Positions 7,823-16,549 of a DNA stretch of 64,000 bases are shown piece by piece. The notes beneath the pieces were generated by a model. It saw only the letters and a program-made list of their open reading frames with translations, searched no databases and was not told where the DNA came from. The position numbers and the translations under genes are program-made. Every line of letters starts with the position of its first letter. Position 1 is the first letter of the stretch. This DNA is from a virus, in IMG/VR virus record IMGVR_UViG_3300050821_010764, positions 80,801 to 144,800 of that record, one strand, 5' to 3'.

Positions 7823-9346
7823 ATGTCTTTTATTTATGATGACTCAAATCTTATTAGCGATCTGATCAAAAGTGGTTTGGATTTTGAATCCAAATTCACT
7901 AAGGAGGGTCAAGCTACGGCTGCTGCTAATTCAGATTTTCAGAACATCACTACTGTATTGGACAACCTTCAAAAAGCAATGCCTTCGCCAGCCGGTGCTA
8001 CTCCAGCAGCAGCTCCCGGAGATGAGGCAGATCCTAATGCTCTTCCAGAAATTTCACATGTTGGTGCTGGCAAACCTGGATCACAGGATCCTAAACTTAC
8101 CAGTGCCAATTTAGAGGGCTTAGGTGCATTAGCAAGTTGGGCAGCGGGCAATGCTATTACTGTAGATGGAAAGCGTATAGCCTTTTCTTCAAACGAAGTG
8201 CAGGACGCCCCAGGAGAAGATTATCAACTATATAGGCTTGAGCCGAATGCTGGTTTATTAGAGGTCGGTGATAGGTCTGTCGTTAAGCAGGGGTTCTACA
8301 TCAATAAAGATTTATTGGTAAAATTCATTACGTGGAGACTGGCTGTTCTATCTCAAAAACCAAACATGGTAGAAAAAGTACAGTTAGGTAAATTGATTGC
8401 CGATGCTAATAGACTCCTGGGTACTAAAATTAGTCCAGAGTATAAAGCTCCAGAAGCAACCCTGTCACCAAATACACTTATTGATGAACTACCTGGTGTT
8501 ATCGATGGGAATAACCCAATGAATAATGGTGCTAAGCAACTATTTTTCAAGGACATCCAGTCTGACACCGCACTTAATGCATGGCTCAAGAATGCGCCAA
8601 TGACATTTATGAAAACCAAAGACAAAGACGTTCCCGCATATCCGCCCAGCAATGAGTTTGATATGTGTGTTATCGTTAAAGTTCTATGGACCAGAGCTAA
8701 TGTCTGGTCTACTCGTGCACCAAGTGATGCAGAGAAAAAGAAGTTTGTTGTTTATAAGCGTCAAATGGAAAAGCTAGCTCCAACTATTACCGGTGCCAAT
8801 GGCAAAGCTTGTCAATTAGCTGGGGCGACTCCGCAACCAGGTGCTCAGCCAAATCAAGTTAATGCTCCCGCTATTGCGCAAGCCATCAGCACTCTGCCAT
8901 TTAACATTAGAGATATCAATTTCAACAGAATTAAGAAATTCTTTGAAGTCGTTAAACCTCTCATGGAAAATGTACCAAACAACGAAGCCGCCATGGCACA
9001 CATGACTAATGTGGAAGAAACATTGATACCACAAGCTTTCAATTTGCTAGCTGTTAAAGATGGTATCATCCCATTGGGCGAAAGAGTTCATCAATTTGCA
9101 GGCAGACTAAGCAATCAACAAGAGCCGGGCAAACAAGTATTTCCATTGATCTCAGCTTTAGATAGAATTCTAGATGAGACTCGTGCAGTAGTGGAGGCTT
9201 TCTGGTCCGCTTATGGCGACAAGGTCAATTCTGGTCAACAGGCTCAGATTCTGGGTCAAATCGGCAGAAACCCAAATGACAGCTCTATCTATAGTAGAAA
9301 TGCGGACGCCCTTGAAACCTTAAGAACCTCTGGAACTGTAACCTAA
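7823..9346 (+). CDS. Uncharacterised protein of the internal-protein cassette
   Basis: A 507-residue protein starting two bases after the previous stop, with GGAG inside the upstream gene as ribosome binding site. Residues about 50-75 form an Ala/Pro-rich linker, followed by mixed alpha/beta sequence and a second Pro/Gln-rich linker near residue 340. No known motif is seen. Tight spacing to both neighbours shows co-expression with the cassette 5282-11715. Virion location is inferred from context only. Confidence 0.45.
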   Translation: MSFIYDDSNLISDLIKSGLDFESKFTKEGQATAAANSDFQNITTVLDNLQKAMPSPAGATPAAAPGDEADPNALPEISHVGAGKPGSQDPKLTSANLEGLGALASWAAGNAITVDGKRIAFSSNEVQDAPGEDYQLYRLEPNAGLLEVGDRSVVKQGFYINKDLLVKFITWRLAVLSQKPNMVEKVQLGKLIADANRLLGTKISPEYKAPEATLSPNTLIDELPGVIDGNNPMNNGAKQLFFKDIQSDTALNAWLKNAPMTFMKTKDKDVPAYPPSNEFDMCVIVKVLWTRANVWSTRAPSDAEKKKFVVYKRQMEKLAPTITGANGKACQLAGATPQPGAQPNQVNAPAIAQAISTLPFNIRDINFNRIKKFFEVVKPLMENVPNNEAAMAHMTNVEETLIPQAFNLLAVKDGIIPLGERVHQFAGRLSNQQEPGKQVFPLISALDRILDETRAVVEAFWSAYGDKVNSGQQAQILGQIGRNPNDSSIYSRNADALETLRTSGTVT

Positions 9347-10417
9347 ATGACCCTAACCAATAGTGAAATCAAACTATATAATGATATCCTGATAGCAGAA
9401 ATTATCCTATCAGATACCAATGGTTTGTCTAAAACGGCACAAGAGGGTGTCGCTTCACAATTGATTAGTAAAGTTCATAGTTACGTTAGTAACAACATTA
9501 ATCCAGAAGATAAAACTGGCAGTTTACTTAACATGCTGGCTCCAGGTGCCATTACCGTTCTTTTTAGAGCATTAGGTTTGGGTTGGTTAGGATTTTTGTT
9601 TGGTATCGCTATGAGGGTATTTCATATTGACGTTGCCAGTATTATTGAATCTATTTGGAATTCTTTGAAAAGTGAATTGAGTGGCGGGAAGCAAATGACT
9701 TCTGCTCAAGTAGATAATATCGTCAATAGTGCAGTAGAAACTCATACTAAACCAGCTACCCAAGAAGAGGCTGAAAAAGCCTCTCAAACTTATCAACTAC
9801 AATCGGTTAATTTTCGAGATGCTAAGATGTTGAAACTAGCATTAGCAGATTATGCTTTGTTAGAGTGCGGCATTATTAAACAGTCTGGAATTTTAGACAT
9901 TTTCAGTTCTCAAAAAACAAAGACAGCCTCTATTTTGTCTAGGGTGCTCAGTCTATTTTTCAAGGTGGCTTTAGCCTCTGCTGCTGCCATGGTAGCCGGA
10001 GATGTCATCAACAAATTTTTAGGAAGACCTAATGCGCTGGATGACACCATGCAACATGGTAAGCCGGTGGGTGAACAAGCTACCGCTCCTGCGGTTATTT
10101 CTAAGCAGACCAAGTTTAAGGTTAGTCCATCTTATCATGATACTCCTAAGGGAGGTAATTGGATAGAAAATGTTTCTAATACTAAAGAAGGTATTCAGGA
10201 TATGTTAACTAGATTTACCAAAGAAGTATATCCAGATACCGGTAGTATGGATGGTGTTATTAGAAGTACGGCTGGATTTCAAGCCATTGTAGATAATATT
10301 CTATGGCACAATCATACTTCTGCTGGCGGACCTATTGTTTTTATTCCGCCCATGTTTAGTTCTAAAAAAATGTTGGTTGACCACTTCATCGACGACGTGG
10401 CGGAAAAAGCTCCCTAA
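9347..10417 (+). CDS. Putative membrane-active virion protein
   Basis: A 356-residue protein beginning directly after the preceding TAA. It has two strongly hydrophobic segments, about residues 65-92 (LGLGWLGFLFGIAM at the core) and 200-221 (LSLFFKVALASAAAMVAG). Between them lies a polar helical region. Membrane segments in a head-region protein are compatible with a protein ejected with DNA that inserts into the host envelope. No family is recognised, and a simple membrane-anchored assembly factor is an alternative. Confidence 0.45.
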   Translation: MTLTNSEIKLYNDILIAEIILSDTNGLSKTAQEGVASQLISKVHSYVSNNINPEDKTGSLLNMLAPGAITVLFRALGLGWLGFLFGIAMRVFHIDVASIIESIWNSLKSELSGGKQMTSAQVDNIVNSAVETHTKPATQEEAEKASQTYQLQSVNFRDAKMLKLALADYALLECGIIKQSGILDIFSSQKTKTASILSRVLSLFFKVALASAAAMVAGDVINKFLGRPNALDDTMQHGKPVGEQATAPAVISKQTKFKVSPSYHDTPKGGNWIENVSNTKEGIQDMLTRFTKEVYPDTGSMDGVIRSTAGFQAIVDNILWHNHTSAGGPIVFIPPMFSSKKMLVDHFIDDVAEKAP

Positions 10418-10435
10418 TCAGGTGATATGAGAGCA

Positions 10436-10441
10436 TATAAT
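10436..10441 (+). promoter_or_regulatory. Candidate -10 box upstream of 10468
   Basis: TATAAT occurs in the 50-base gap, giving a predicted start near 10448 and a 20-base leader holding GGTGAG. A second similar element, TGATATGAG, lies at 10423-10431. No convincing -35 was found. Confidence 0.35.
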
Positions 10442-10467
10442 TACACTTTCCATATGGTGAGAATATA

Positions 10468-11715
10468 ATGAGCAGAAGCGAAATTTTTGATGCATTTGTC
10501 AAAATAGCCCAAGAAAAGGGCATGATCTCCAATGATTCCAGCGACTCCAAAAAGAAGCTAGAACAGACAGGTCGTGCAGACTCTTTGGATATTTCTGCCA
10601 TTGAGGCTTTATATGGTGTGAAACCTAATACACCTAAGGGTTCTGATTATAAAGACAATATTATGGAAGCTGCCCATCCAAACTCGGTAGTGGTAGCACC
10701 ATCTTACGACAAGCTTAACGGTCTAGTCGAGAACAATATCGAAAGACAGAACATCATTCTTCACATTGTTCAAAAGACTCCAGACGGATTGCAGACTCAA
10801 CGTAAATATGCGGAACAAGAATTGCTTCTGTCTTTGGTACGTATCGGTAATGATCTAGATAATCGTGATGAAGATCAATTGCGTGTATTGGCAGATTCTT
10901 GCCTATTACAACTAAAAAAAAACTCTGAAGGCTTCAAGAAAGAAGCTATCGGTCCATTAGCTATTGCCTTAATTGCAGCCGCTGTTATTGGTGCAATTTA
11001 TGCGCATCAACATTTAGCAGATGCTAATCATGGAATGATGCAAGCAACGCAAAATTTACAATCAACTCTTAGTAAGTTTGCAAGTAGCAGTGTAGATTGG
11101 GGTGTAGGTCATGAATATGATCAAGATCTTAAATCAGATGTTCAAGGATTAAAAGACAGAATCGATTTGTTTTCTCAAACATATCAATCATTGGAAGCTA
11201 TTATCAGAGAACTAGAAAGACCAAAGGATGCAACTGAGTTAAAGCAGATTGCTGCTCAACCAGAATCACAACAAGTGGTAGCTGCATACAATAAATTGTA
11301 TGAGCTAATCACGAATATGTCTGCCTATATGGATAAGATTGAGACTGATTTTAAGTCAGAGTTCTATAAGACTCGTCACACTAAAGATACGGGAGTTCTA
11401 ACCAAAGGTTTAGAATGGGCTCATTTAGAGGGCGGAACTACTTCTTTGTTTGCCGATCCTTTCCAAGACGTAATGAATGCCATTCCTCCATTCAAAGAAA
11501 ACGTTAAATCGCTTCTTGATATGTTGAAGGAAGCTAAATCCAGAGAAGCTAAGGCGCGTGCCGAATTACTAGCCGCTCAATCTAAGGCTAAAGAAGAATA
11601 TGGCAGTGGCGCTACTACCAGTTGGGATGATAAATCCCATGAAAAAGAGCCAGAATCTCATGTTCGTAAGCTAGAAGAGGACTTAAAGGGTCTTATTCCG
11701 GCTGGGATGAGATAA
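10468..11715 (+). CDS. Putative internal virion protein with AAHP motif and one membrane segment
   Basis: A 415-residue protein. The N-terminus is helical and polar. An AAHP motif at residues 68-71 is followed by a helical region, as in the protein at 5282, so the two look distantly paralogous. Residues 161-180 form a clear hydrophobic segment rich in Ala and Ile. The C-terminal half is long-helical and probably coiled coil, with many Glu, Lys and Gln. It closes the cassette before the capsid genes. An internal or ejected virion protein is inferred. Confidence 0.5.
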   Translation: MSRSEIFDAFVKIAQEKGMISNDSSDSKKKLEQTGRADSLDISAIEALYGVKPNTPKGSDYKDNIMEAAHPNSVVVAPSYDKLNGLVENNIERQNIILHIVQKTPDGLQTQRKYAEQELLLSLVRIGNDLDNRDEDQLRVLADSCLLQLKKNSEGFKKEAIGPLAIALIAAAVIGAIYAHQHLADANHGMMQATQNLQSTLSKFASSSVDWGVGHEYDQDLKSDVQGLKDRIDLFSQTYQSLEAIIRELERPKDATELKQIAAQPESQQVVAAYNKLYELITNMSAYMDKIETDFKSEFYKTRHTKDTGVLTKGLEWAHLEGGTTSLFADPFQDVMNAIPPFKENVKSLLDMLKEAKSREAKARAELLAAQSKAKEEYGSGATTSWDDKSHEKEPESHVRKLEEDLKGLIPAGMR

Positions 11716-11805
11716 TTTTTATCAAAATCTGGTAATAACAGAATATGCTTTGTAGATTTAGTAAGAAAAAGTGTAAGTAACTTATCGCAGACAAGGTCTC
11801 GATAT

Positions 11806-11811
11806 TATAAT
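11806..11811 (+). promoter_or_regulatory. Candidate -10 box before capsid genes
   Basis: A perfect TATAAT follows CGATAT in the 109-base gap before the decoration gene. Its predicted start near 11818 would leave only 7 bases before the ATG and would exclude the AGGA ribosome binding site at about 11814-11817. Either the real start is further upstream or this is not the active promoter. Confidence 0.3.
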
Positions 11812-11824
11812 TTAGGAAACTAAA

Positions 11825-12541
11825 ATGTCTTTAAAACTATTGCAACCAGGCGTCCAACCACTAGGTCAATTTGACGGTTATGACTCCGATTTCTTGACTC
11901 TTAAGGGCGGTGAGATTGTTACACTCATTTCCGTTCCAGTGCCAGGCACTGATCACGCAGCTGCTGACTCTTTTGACGGATACGTCAACCCAGGTAGCGT
12001 GCAAAAACGTCCAGTTGTGACTCGTAACGTCGCAACCACCAAGCGTCCTTTGATGCTTTCTGATGATGGTATTACTGGCTACGGTACTCTATTCGGAGCC
12101 GTTGTTGGTGGAACTGTTGGTCAGCAAGTAAATGGACCAACCACCTTTACTGGTGCGCTTCTAGGACCTCACACTGCAACTGGTTCTGGCAAGGTAACTT
12201 GCTGGGAAAAGCCAGGTCTATATGCCGTCTCTCTTGATGCATGTGACACTGATGCAGTAACTGGTTTGCAACCAACCAACACCACTCTTGATGTTGGCGC
12301 TGCTTTGACCTTCGTTCCTGCTCTAGCCCTTGGTGGTCAATTGACTCCAGTGGGTAGCACCGCAGCCGCAGGTAACACTGTTGTTGTTGCTCGTCTAGTC
12401 GACTTCGAAACCAACGGATCTTTGGTAACCACTCCAAACAGACTAGTTGCCGCTCTAAACAGCCCATCTGGTTTGGTCAGCTCTGTCGGTCCTCGTCAGT
12501 TCGCCTTCGCAACCTTCTACTTCAACCCACCAGTTGCCTAA
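11825..12541 (+). CDS. Probable capsid decoration or accessory head protein
   Basis: A 238-residue beta-rich protein with many Gly, Thr, Val and Pro and almost no Lys, starting at ATG after TTTAGGA. It lies directly upstream of the major capsid protein, the usual place for a decoration or stabilisation protein (known gene order in tailed phages). No sequence family is recognised. Both this gene and the capsid gene use more C-ending codons than most genes in the window (for example AAC and TTC), which fits high expression. Confidence in a structural role is good; the exact role is inferred. Confidence 0.55.
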   Translation: MSLKLLQPGVQPLGQFDGYDSDFLTLKGGEIVTLISVPVPGTDHAAADSFDGYVNPGSVQKRPVVTRNVATTKRPLMLSDDGITGYGTLFGAVVGGTVGQQVNGPTTFTGALLGPHTATGSGKVTCWEKPGLYAVSLDACDTDAVTGLQPTNTTLDVGAALTFVPALALGGQLTPVGSTAAAGNTVVVARLVDFETNGSLVTTPNRLVAALNSPSGLVSSVGPRQFAFATFYFNPPVA

Positions 12542-12562
12542 GTTAGTTGCTTAAATAATTCA

Positions 12563-12594
12563 AGCGTTTCGTGGATTAACTTTCACAAAACGCT
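12563..12594 (+). other. Imperfect hairpin between decoration and capsid genes
   Basis: Arms 12563-12573 and 12584-12594 pair at 10 of 11 positions with a 10-base loop. There is no following T-run, so it does not look like a terminator. It may mark mRNA processing or stabilise the capsid message. Confidence 0.5.
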
Positions 12595-12598
12595 CTAT

Positions 12599-12612
12599 CA
12601 CACGCAAGTGTG
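12599..12612 (+). other. GCAA-tetraloop hairpin in the capsid gene leader
   Basis: CACAC and GTGTG form a perfect 5-bp stem closed by a GCAA loop, a stable GNRA tetraloop. It lies 5 bases after the preceding hairpin and about 42 bases before the capsid start codon. An mRNA stability element is a reasonable guess. Confidence 0.5.
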
Positions 12613-12654
12613 TCGCTGGTAAGACTGGCAAATAATTCCACTAGGAGACGATTT

Positions 12655-13668
12655 ATGAATATGTTTAGCAACCAAGGCCAAATGAATGCCTCATCCCTTA
12701 AGGATGCACTACAAACTCTTGTTAAGTATGCAGCCGTTCTTGAAGAGAACACTCCATCTAACATGGGTCTTGCAGGACAAACTGCCCTAAGTGATGATAA
12801 GCGCGATGAATTGATTTCTCGCGCTATTATGACTCAAGATGGCAAGATTGCTCTAGCTCAGGCTATGGCAAACCCAATCCGTAGAAACTTGGATTACCAC
12901 GGTATCGCACGTCGTGCCTTGGTCGTTGACCCACTACCACAAGGTGCAATGCCAACTTACGATAGAGATATCGATGTTGCTGCTGTTGTTATCTCAAGCA
13001 ACGGTACTGGTCCAGAGTCCAGAGTATTCGGCGACAGAGTTGTCGTTCCAGAATTCGAAATCTATGCAAACCCAACGGTGAGAATCGCTGAAGTTAAGAG
13101 ACGTAGATTTAACGTAATTGACAGAGCAGTTCAGAAGGCTCGTCAAGAAATCATGGCTCAGGAAGATGCTAACATCTTCGCAGCTCTTGATGCAGCAGCT
13201 TCTGTTGAAAACGTCCTAACCGACATCGCAGATGCAGGTCTTCTAAAGAGAGACCTTGTCGAAATCAAGCAACAAATTGATCGTTGGGACTTAGTTACTA
13301 CTAAGTACTTCATGAACATCAATGAGTTCACTGATATCCTTAAGTGGGGTTCAGGTGGTGGACAAGGCGTAGGCGGCGGAGATTTCGATCCTGTCACTAT
13401 GAGAGAAGTTCTACAAACTGGTCTTTACGCCCACATCTGGGGTACTGACATCATGGTTTCCAAGATCGTTCCACCAGGAACCATCTACGGTGCCGCAGAC
13501 CCTGAGTTCGTTGGTGTTATGCCAATCAGACAGGACATTGAAGTGCTACCAGCAGACGAGCCAAAGCAATTGAAGCTTGGATGGGTAGTTTCCGAGATCA
13601 TCGGTATTGCTATCGTTAACCCACGTGGTTGCGCAGCAGGTCGTAAGTCTGTCGTAATCGGAGCCTAA
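12655..13668 (+). CDS. Major capsid protein, HK97 fold
   Basis: The start is the ATG at 12655 because CTAGGAG lies 7 bases upstream; a GTG at 12610 lacks a site and falls in the leader hairpin. The 337-residue product shows the features of HK97-type capsid proteins of this group: a helical N-arm; an RRNLDYHGIARRALVVDPLP segment leading into the E-loop; PxYDRDIDVAAVVIS; a VVVPEFEIYANPTVRI strand; a long RRRFNVIDRAVQKARQEI spine helix; and a C-terminal P/A-domain ending VSEIIGIAIVNPRG. No cleavable scaffold domain is visible. It builds the icosahedral shell. A strong terminator follows. Confidence 0.88.
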   Translation: MNMFSNQGQMNASSLKDALQTLVKYAAVLEENTPSNMGLAGQTALSDDKRDELISRAIMTQDGKIALAQAMANPIRRNLDYHGIARRALVVDPLPQGAMPTYDRDIDVAAVVISSNGTGPESRVFGDRVVVPEFEIYANPTVRIAEVKRRRFNVIDRAVQKARQEIMAQEDANIFAALDAAASVENVLTDIADAGLLKRDLVEIKQQIDRWDLVTTKYFMNINEFTDILKWGSGGGQGVGGGDFDPVTMREVLQTGLYAHIWGTDIMVSKIVPPGTIYGAADPEFVGVMPIRQDIEVLPADEPKQLKLGWVVSEIIGIAIVNPRGCAAGRKSVVIGA

Positions 13669-13691
13669 TAAGCCTGATTGAATAAAGTTCA

Positions 13692-13725
13692 AAATCCCCT
13701 CTTAGCGAAAGCTAAGAGGGGATTT
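13692..13725 (+). terminator. Strong Rho-independent terminator after the capsid gene
   Basis: A perfect 15-bp stem (13692-13706 with 13711-13725) closed by a GAAA loop is followed by CTATTTCT. The A-run on the left arm lets it also end the minus-strand CCA-adding gene, whose stop codon is 7 bases away, so it is probably bidirectional. Confidence 0.9.
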
Positions 13726-13731
13726 CTATTT

Positions 13732-14973
13732 CTACTGTCCTGCCGCGAAGTCCAGCAAGAAGCTCTTGTTATTGTTGTCCGGATTTCTCAGAATTTCCAA
13801 ATAACAAGCTTCCAAAATGGATTTAATTTGCGGTCCCGGCTTGATGCCGATAACCAGCAAATCGTCTCCATTTAATTGCATTTCGCGCTTGGCGAAGACA
13901 GTTTCGCTAACGTATTTGCCGAACTGCACCCTAGAGTTGATTTCCATAGCCTCAGTCAATCGTATAAATTGGTCAAAGGTATAGTCCCAGGGGTCAGGGG
14001 CATGGTTCTTAATGACCGCCATAAAGCTCTTATAAGCCAAAGGCGTGTCCTTCTTAAGGAATTCATTATACCTGTCCAAAAGGCTCAGTAAGAAAGTGAC
14101 TCTTTTGATTTCTTTATTAGGAAACTTTAAGAATAACAGTTCTGCCTGTACCTGTTCGACTGGGCACATGCCATACATAAATGCCAAGCGAGTTTCTAGT
14201 TCCTCTTGACATTTATCTAAGAAGGGCAAGAAGTGCATATAGACATCTCGGCTACAGAGGAATGGACAAGCCACTGCCAATGCACCCGATTGTTGAAGCA
14301 GTTGAATCCCATACGAAGGATCCTTCGTCATCAAGGTTTTGCACAACTCATCTTGAATACGTTCCTTGGAAACCTTCTTCAAGGTTTCAAGGCTGCTTTT
14401 CATTCCAGTAAAAGTAGGAGATTCCACCGCATAACCAAAACGAGCGGCGAATCGTGCAACTCGCATGATTCGGAGTCCGTCTTCTTGGAATCTAGTTTCT
14501 GGATTTCCAACTGCTCGAATAATTCCTTTGTGTAGGTCTTCTAATCCACCATAAGGATCGACTAAACGATCTGCAATAGGGTCGTAGGCGATAGCGTTGA
14601 TGGTCAAGTCTCGTCTTGCCAAGTCTTGTTCCACATTGAGCACAAAGAAGACTTCTTCTGGACGTCGTCCGTCCTTGTATTCTCCTTCGATGCGAAAGGT
14701 GGTAACTTCGAAATGATTTTCGACACCTGGACCCATCACTACCGTGACAGTTCCGTGCTGCAAACCCGTGGGAATGGTCTTAGGAAATAATCCAATGACT
14801 TCTTGCGGGCTAGCATCCGTGGTAATATCCCAATCCTTGGGGGTTTGACCAAGCAGTAAGTCGCGCACACACCCACCTACGATGAAGGCTTGGTAACCTT
14901 CCGCGCTCAGGACGCGGCACACCTCGAAAGCTTGAGGATTGACGTGTTGTTGCGAAATTTGTACGTTTAGCAT
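13732..14973 (-). CDS. cca: CCA-adding tRNA nucleotidyltransferase / poly(A) polymerase family
   Basis: The 413-residue product has the class II nucleotidyltransferase signature: GGCVRDLLLG (G33-G42), the metal-binding pair D47-x-D49, the RRDLTINA motif at 120-127 and EDGLRIMRVARFAARFGY at 164-181. These are the head, neck and nucleotide-selection motifs of enzymes that add or repair the 3' CCA of tRNAs. It is the only minus-strand gene between the capsid and fibre genes. No tRNA gene was seen in the window, so it probably acts on phage tRNAs elsewhere or on host tRNAs. A TTGACA-type promoter points into it. Poly(A) polymerase activity cannot be excluded by motif alone. Confidence 0.9.
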   Translation of the reverse strand: MLNVQISQQHVNPQAFEVCRVLSAEGYQAFIVGGCVRDLLLGQTPKDWDITTDASPQEVIGLFPKTIPTGLQHGTVTVVMGPGVENHFEVTTFRIEGEYKDGRRPEEVFFVLNVEQDLARRDLTINAIAYDPIADRLVDPYGGLEDLHKGIIRAVGNPETRFQEDGLRIMRVARFAARFGYAVESPTFTGMKSSLETLKKVSKERIQDELCKTLMTKDPSYGIQLLQQSGALAVACPFLCSRDVYMHFLPFLDKCQEELETRLAFMYGMCPVEQVQAELLFLKFPNKEIKRVTFLLSLLDRYNEFLKKDTPLAYKSFMAVIKNHAPDPWDYTFDQFIRLTEAMEINSRVQFGKYVSETVFAKREMQLNGDDLLVIGIKPGPQIKSILEACYLEILRNPDNNNKSFLLDFAAGQ

Positions 14974-14980
14974 GTCACCG

Positions 14981-15008
14981 AACGTAAATCTTTAAAAATT
15001 GCTGTCAA
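14981..15008 (-). promoter_or_regulatory. Candidate promoter for the CCA-adding gene
   Basis: On the minus strand TTGACA (15008-15003) is followed after 16 bases by TACGTT (14986-14981). The -35 is a perfect consensus; the -10 is weak. The predicted transcript start is at or one base from the ATG, implying a leaderless message. Confidence 0.4.
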
Positions 15009-15079
15009 GGGTTGCGGATATTTATCCGGGGCAAGTGTAATAATACAGCATAATATTGAACTACACCCGAAAGAAGAGC

Positions 15080-15784
15080 ATGAAACTAGACACCATTTCA
15101 GAGCTATATCAATTAATTTCTAGCGGAACTCAAAATCTTCCAGCTAGAAAACAATCTATTCTGCTAAGAAAAGCGGGTCTTGCTGCTCATGTGTCTGGCA
15201 CAGGTTTTAATAAAGTAGCTTTTGATACCAGACGTATTGATCAAGAAACTGAATATAATCCTCGTCGTGGTTTACAGAATTACAATCGAAGTGAAGCTTT
15301 TCTTTCCGAAGCTATGGGACAAAAACTTATTCATCTATCTAAACTCAAGGGAGTGCTAGATGATTTGAAGCAAGAATTTGGTAAAGAACATGAATGGCAA
15401 GACAGTAATGCTCGTGTTCTTTTATCTACACTTGATCAGGGTATGCGCACTCTTCAAAAAGATGGTGACTACTCCGATGCCCAGCCGTCTCAAGGCAGCA
15501 TTGATTACATTGAAGAGCTATTGCATGTTAGATATAGACTTGGTCTGGATGATTTAACAAGGCTTGGTAAATCTGAATTGAAGAAAGTAATTCTATCTAA
15601 AGATGAAGAGATGACTCGCAAAGATGTTAATCGCGCCTTAGAAATTACTAAGAGTGATGTGGGTTCTCAAACTTATGACACTTTGATGGAAAAGTTGTTC
15701 GGAGGTGTCCGTGCAACTCAAGAAAACCCTGAAGTGGAGAGAACGGTCACGATTACGATCAAAGACAAGTTTGTGGAGAAGTAA
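15080..15784 (+). CDS. Uncharacterised helical protein
   Basis: ATG at 15080 follows GAAAGAAGAGC; a TTG at 15056 is less likely. The 234-residue product is mostly helical and charged, with a RRGLQNYNRSEAF segment near residue 60 and a beta-like C-terminus (VERTVTITIKDKF). The next gene starts 3 bases after its stop, so both are one operon with the adhesin array. A neck or tail assembly protein is possible; no family is recognised. Confidence 0.45.
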   Translation: MKLDTISELYQLISSGTQNLPARKQSILLRKAGLAAHVSGTGFNKVAFDTRRIDQETEYNPRRGLQNYNRSEAFLSEAMGQKLIHLSKLKGVLDDLKQEFGKEHEWQDSNARVLLSTLDQGMRTLQKDGDYSDAQPSQGSIDYIEELLHVRYRLGLDDLTRLGKSELKKVILSKDEEMTRKDVNRALEITKSDVGSQTYDTLMEKLFGGVRATQENPEVERTVTITIKDKFVEK

Positions 15785-15787
15785 GTC

Positions 15788-16549
15788 ATGAGTAGCGAGA
15801 GCAATTTTGCATATTCTTTAAAGTACAATACGCACTTTATCGTAAAAAACATTACGGGTTATACCGACGCCCAAATTCTTGCAGAAGAAAATTTGTTTAT
15901 TCCTTTTGAGGTTAGATCTACCCGTAAAGTAATCAATATTTTTCTTTATCCAATTAATCCTGGTGAAACCAGAGATTTATTACAGATTCCCGGAGTTCAA
16001 GAGGAAGACATTAGATCATCTCTTCTTAAGGGTGTACTTAGACACAAGTTTTTATGTGGTGATATTGCTCTAGTCTCTAGTAATATTGATCTTCTTCAGT
16101 TTAGCGATAAGCAACGTGCTTTCTTGCAAAAATTTGGATTTGGCGAAGGTGTTCAGATTGGCTGGGATGAATTGGATGGATACACTCAGGGACAGATCAA
16201 TTCTGGTGGTGACAATGATGATGGATACATCACCGAGAAACAACATAAGACATTAAGAGATCTTATTCATTTCGTTGATCAGGGTCCTGGTGATGGATTT
16301 GCTTCGGGTGCTTTCAAAGAAGATTTGCCGTTGGGCAGTCCCTTTCCAACCTCAATCATTTGGTATTTAGATGTAGGTAAGACTAAAAAATTAGTGGCCA
16401 AAACAATTACTTATGGTATCAATAAATTTCCTATTACTATTCAATGGGATATGTATGATTATGATGGTGTAACTTTGATTCATACGGTCACTGACCATAT
16501 TACTTATAGTACGGCTTTTGAAGCAACTAGAATAAGGACTATTAGCTAA
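15788..16549 (+). CDS. Probable virion structural protein
   Basis: A 253-residue beta-rich protein starting behind GTGGAG. It has a conserved-looking core around residues 30-70 (IPFEVRSTRKVINIFLYPI) and a C-terminal beta region. An Asp/Gly-rich loop (about 135-150) could bind calcium, but this is speculative. Its last base overlaps the next ATG (TAATG), so it is translationally coupled to the first adhesin-like protein. Function not recognised. Confidence 0.45.
   Translation: MSSESNFAYSLKYNTHFIVKNITGYTDAQILAEENLFIPFEVRSTRKVINIFLYPINPGETRDLLQIPGVQEEDIRSSLLKGVLRHKFLCGDIALVSSNIDLLQFSDKQRAFLQKFGFGEGVQIGWDELDGYTQGQINSGGDNDDGYITEKQHKTLRDLIHFVDQGPGDGFASGAFKEDLPLGSPFPTSIIWYLDVGKTKKLVAKTITYGINKFPITIQWDMYDYDGVTLIHTVTDHITYSTAFEATRIRTIS

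Noticed and set aside
12610-12654. GTG start for the major capsid protein
   Set aside because: It lies in the GCAA hairpin without a ribosome binding site; the ATG at 12655 has AGGAG at good spacing.
13876-14535. Plus-strand open frames opposite the CCA-adding gene
   Set aside because: The minus-strand frame has all catalytic motifs; the plus frames overlap each other and encode no known pattern.
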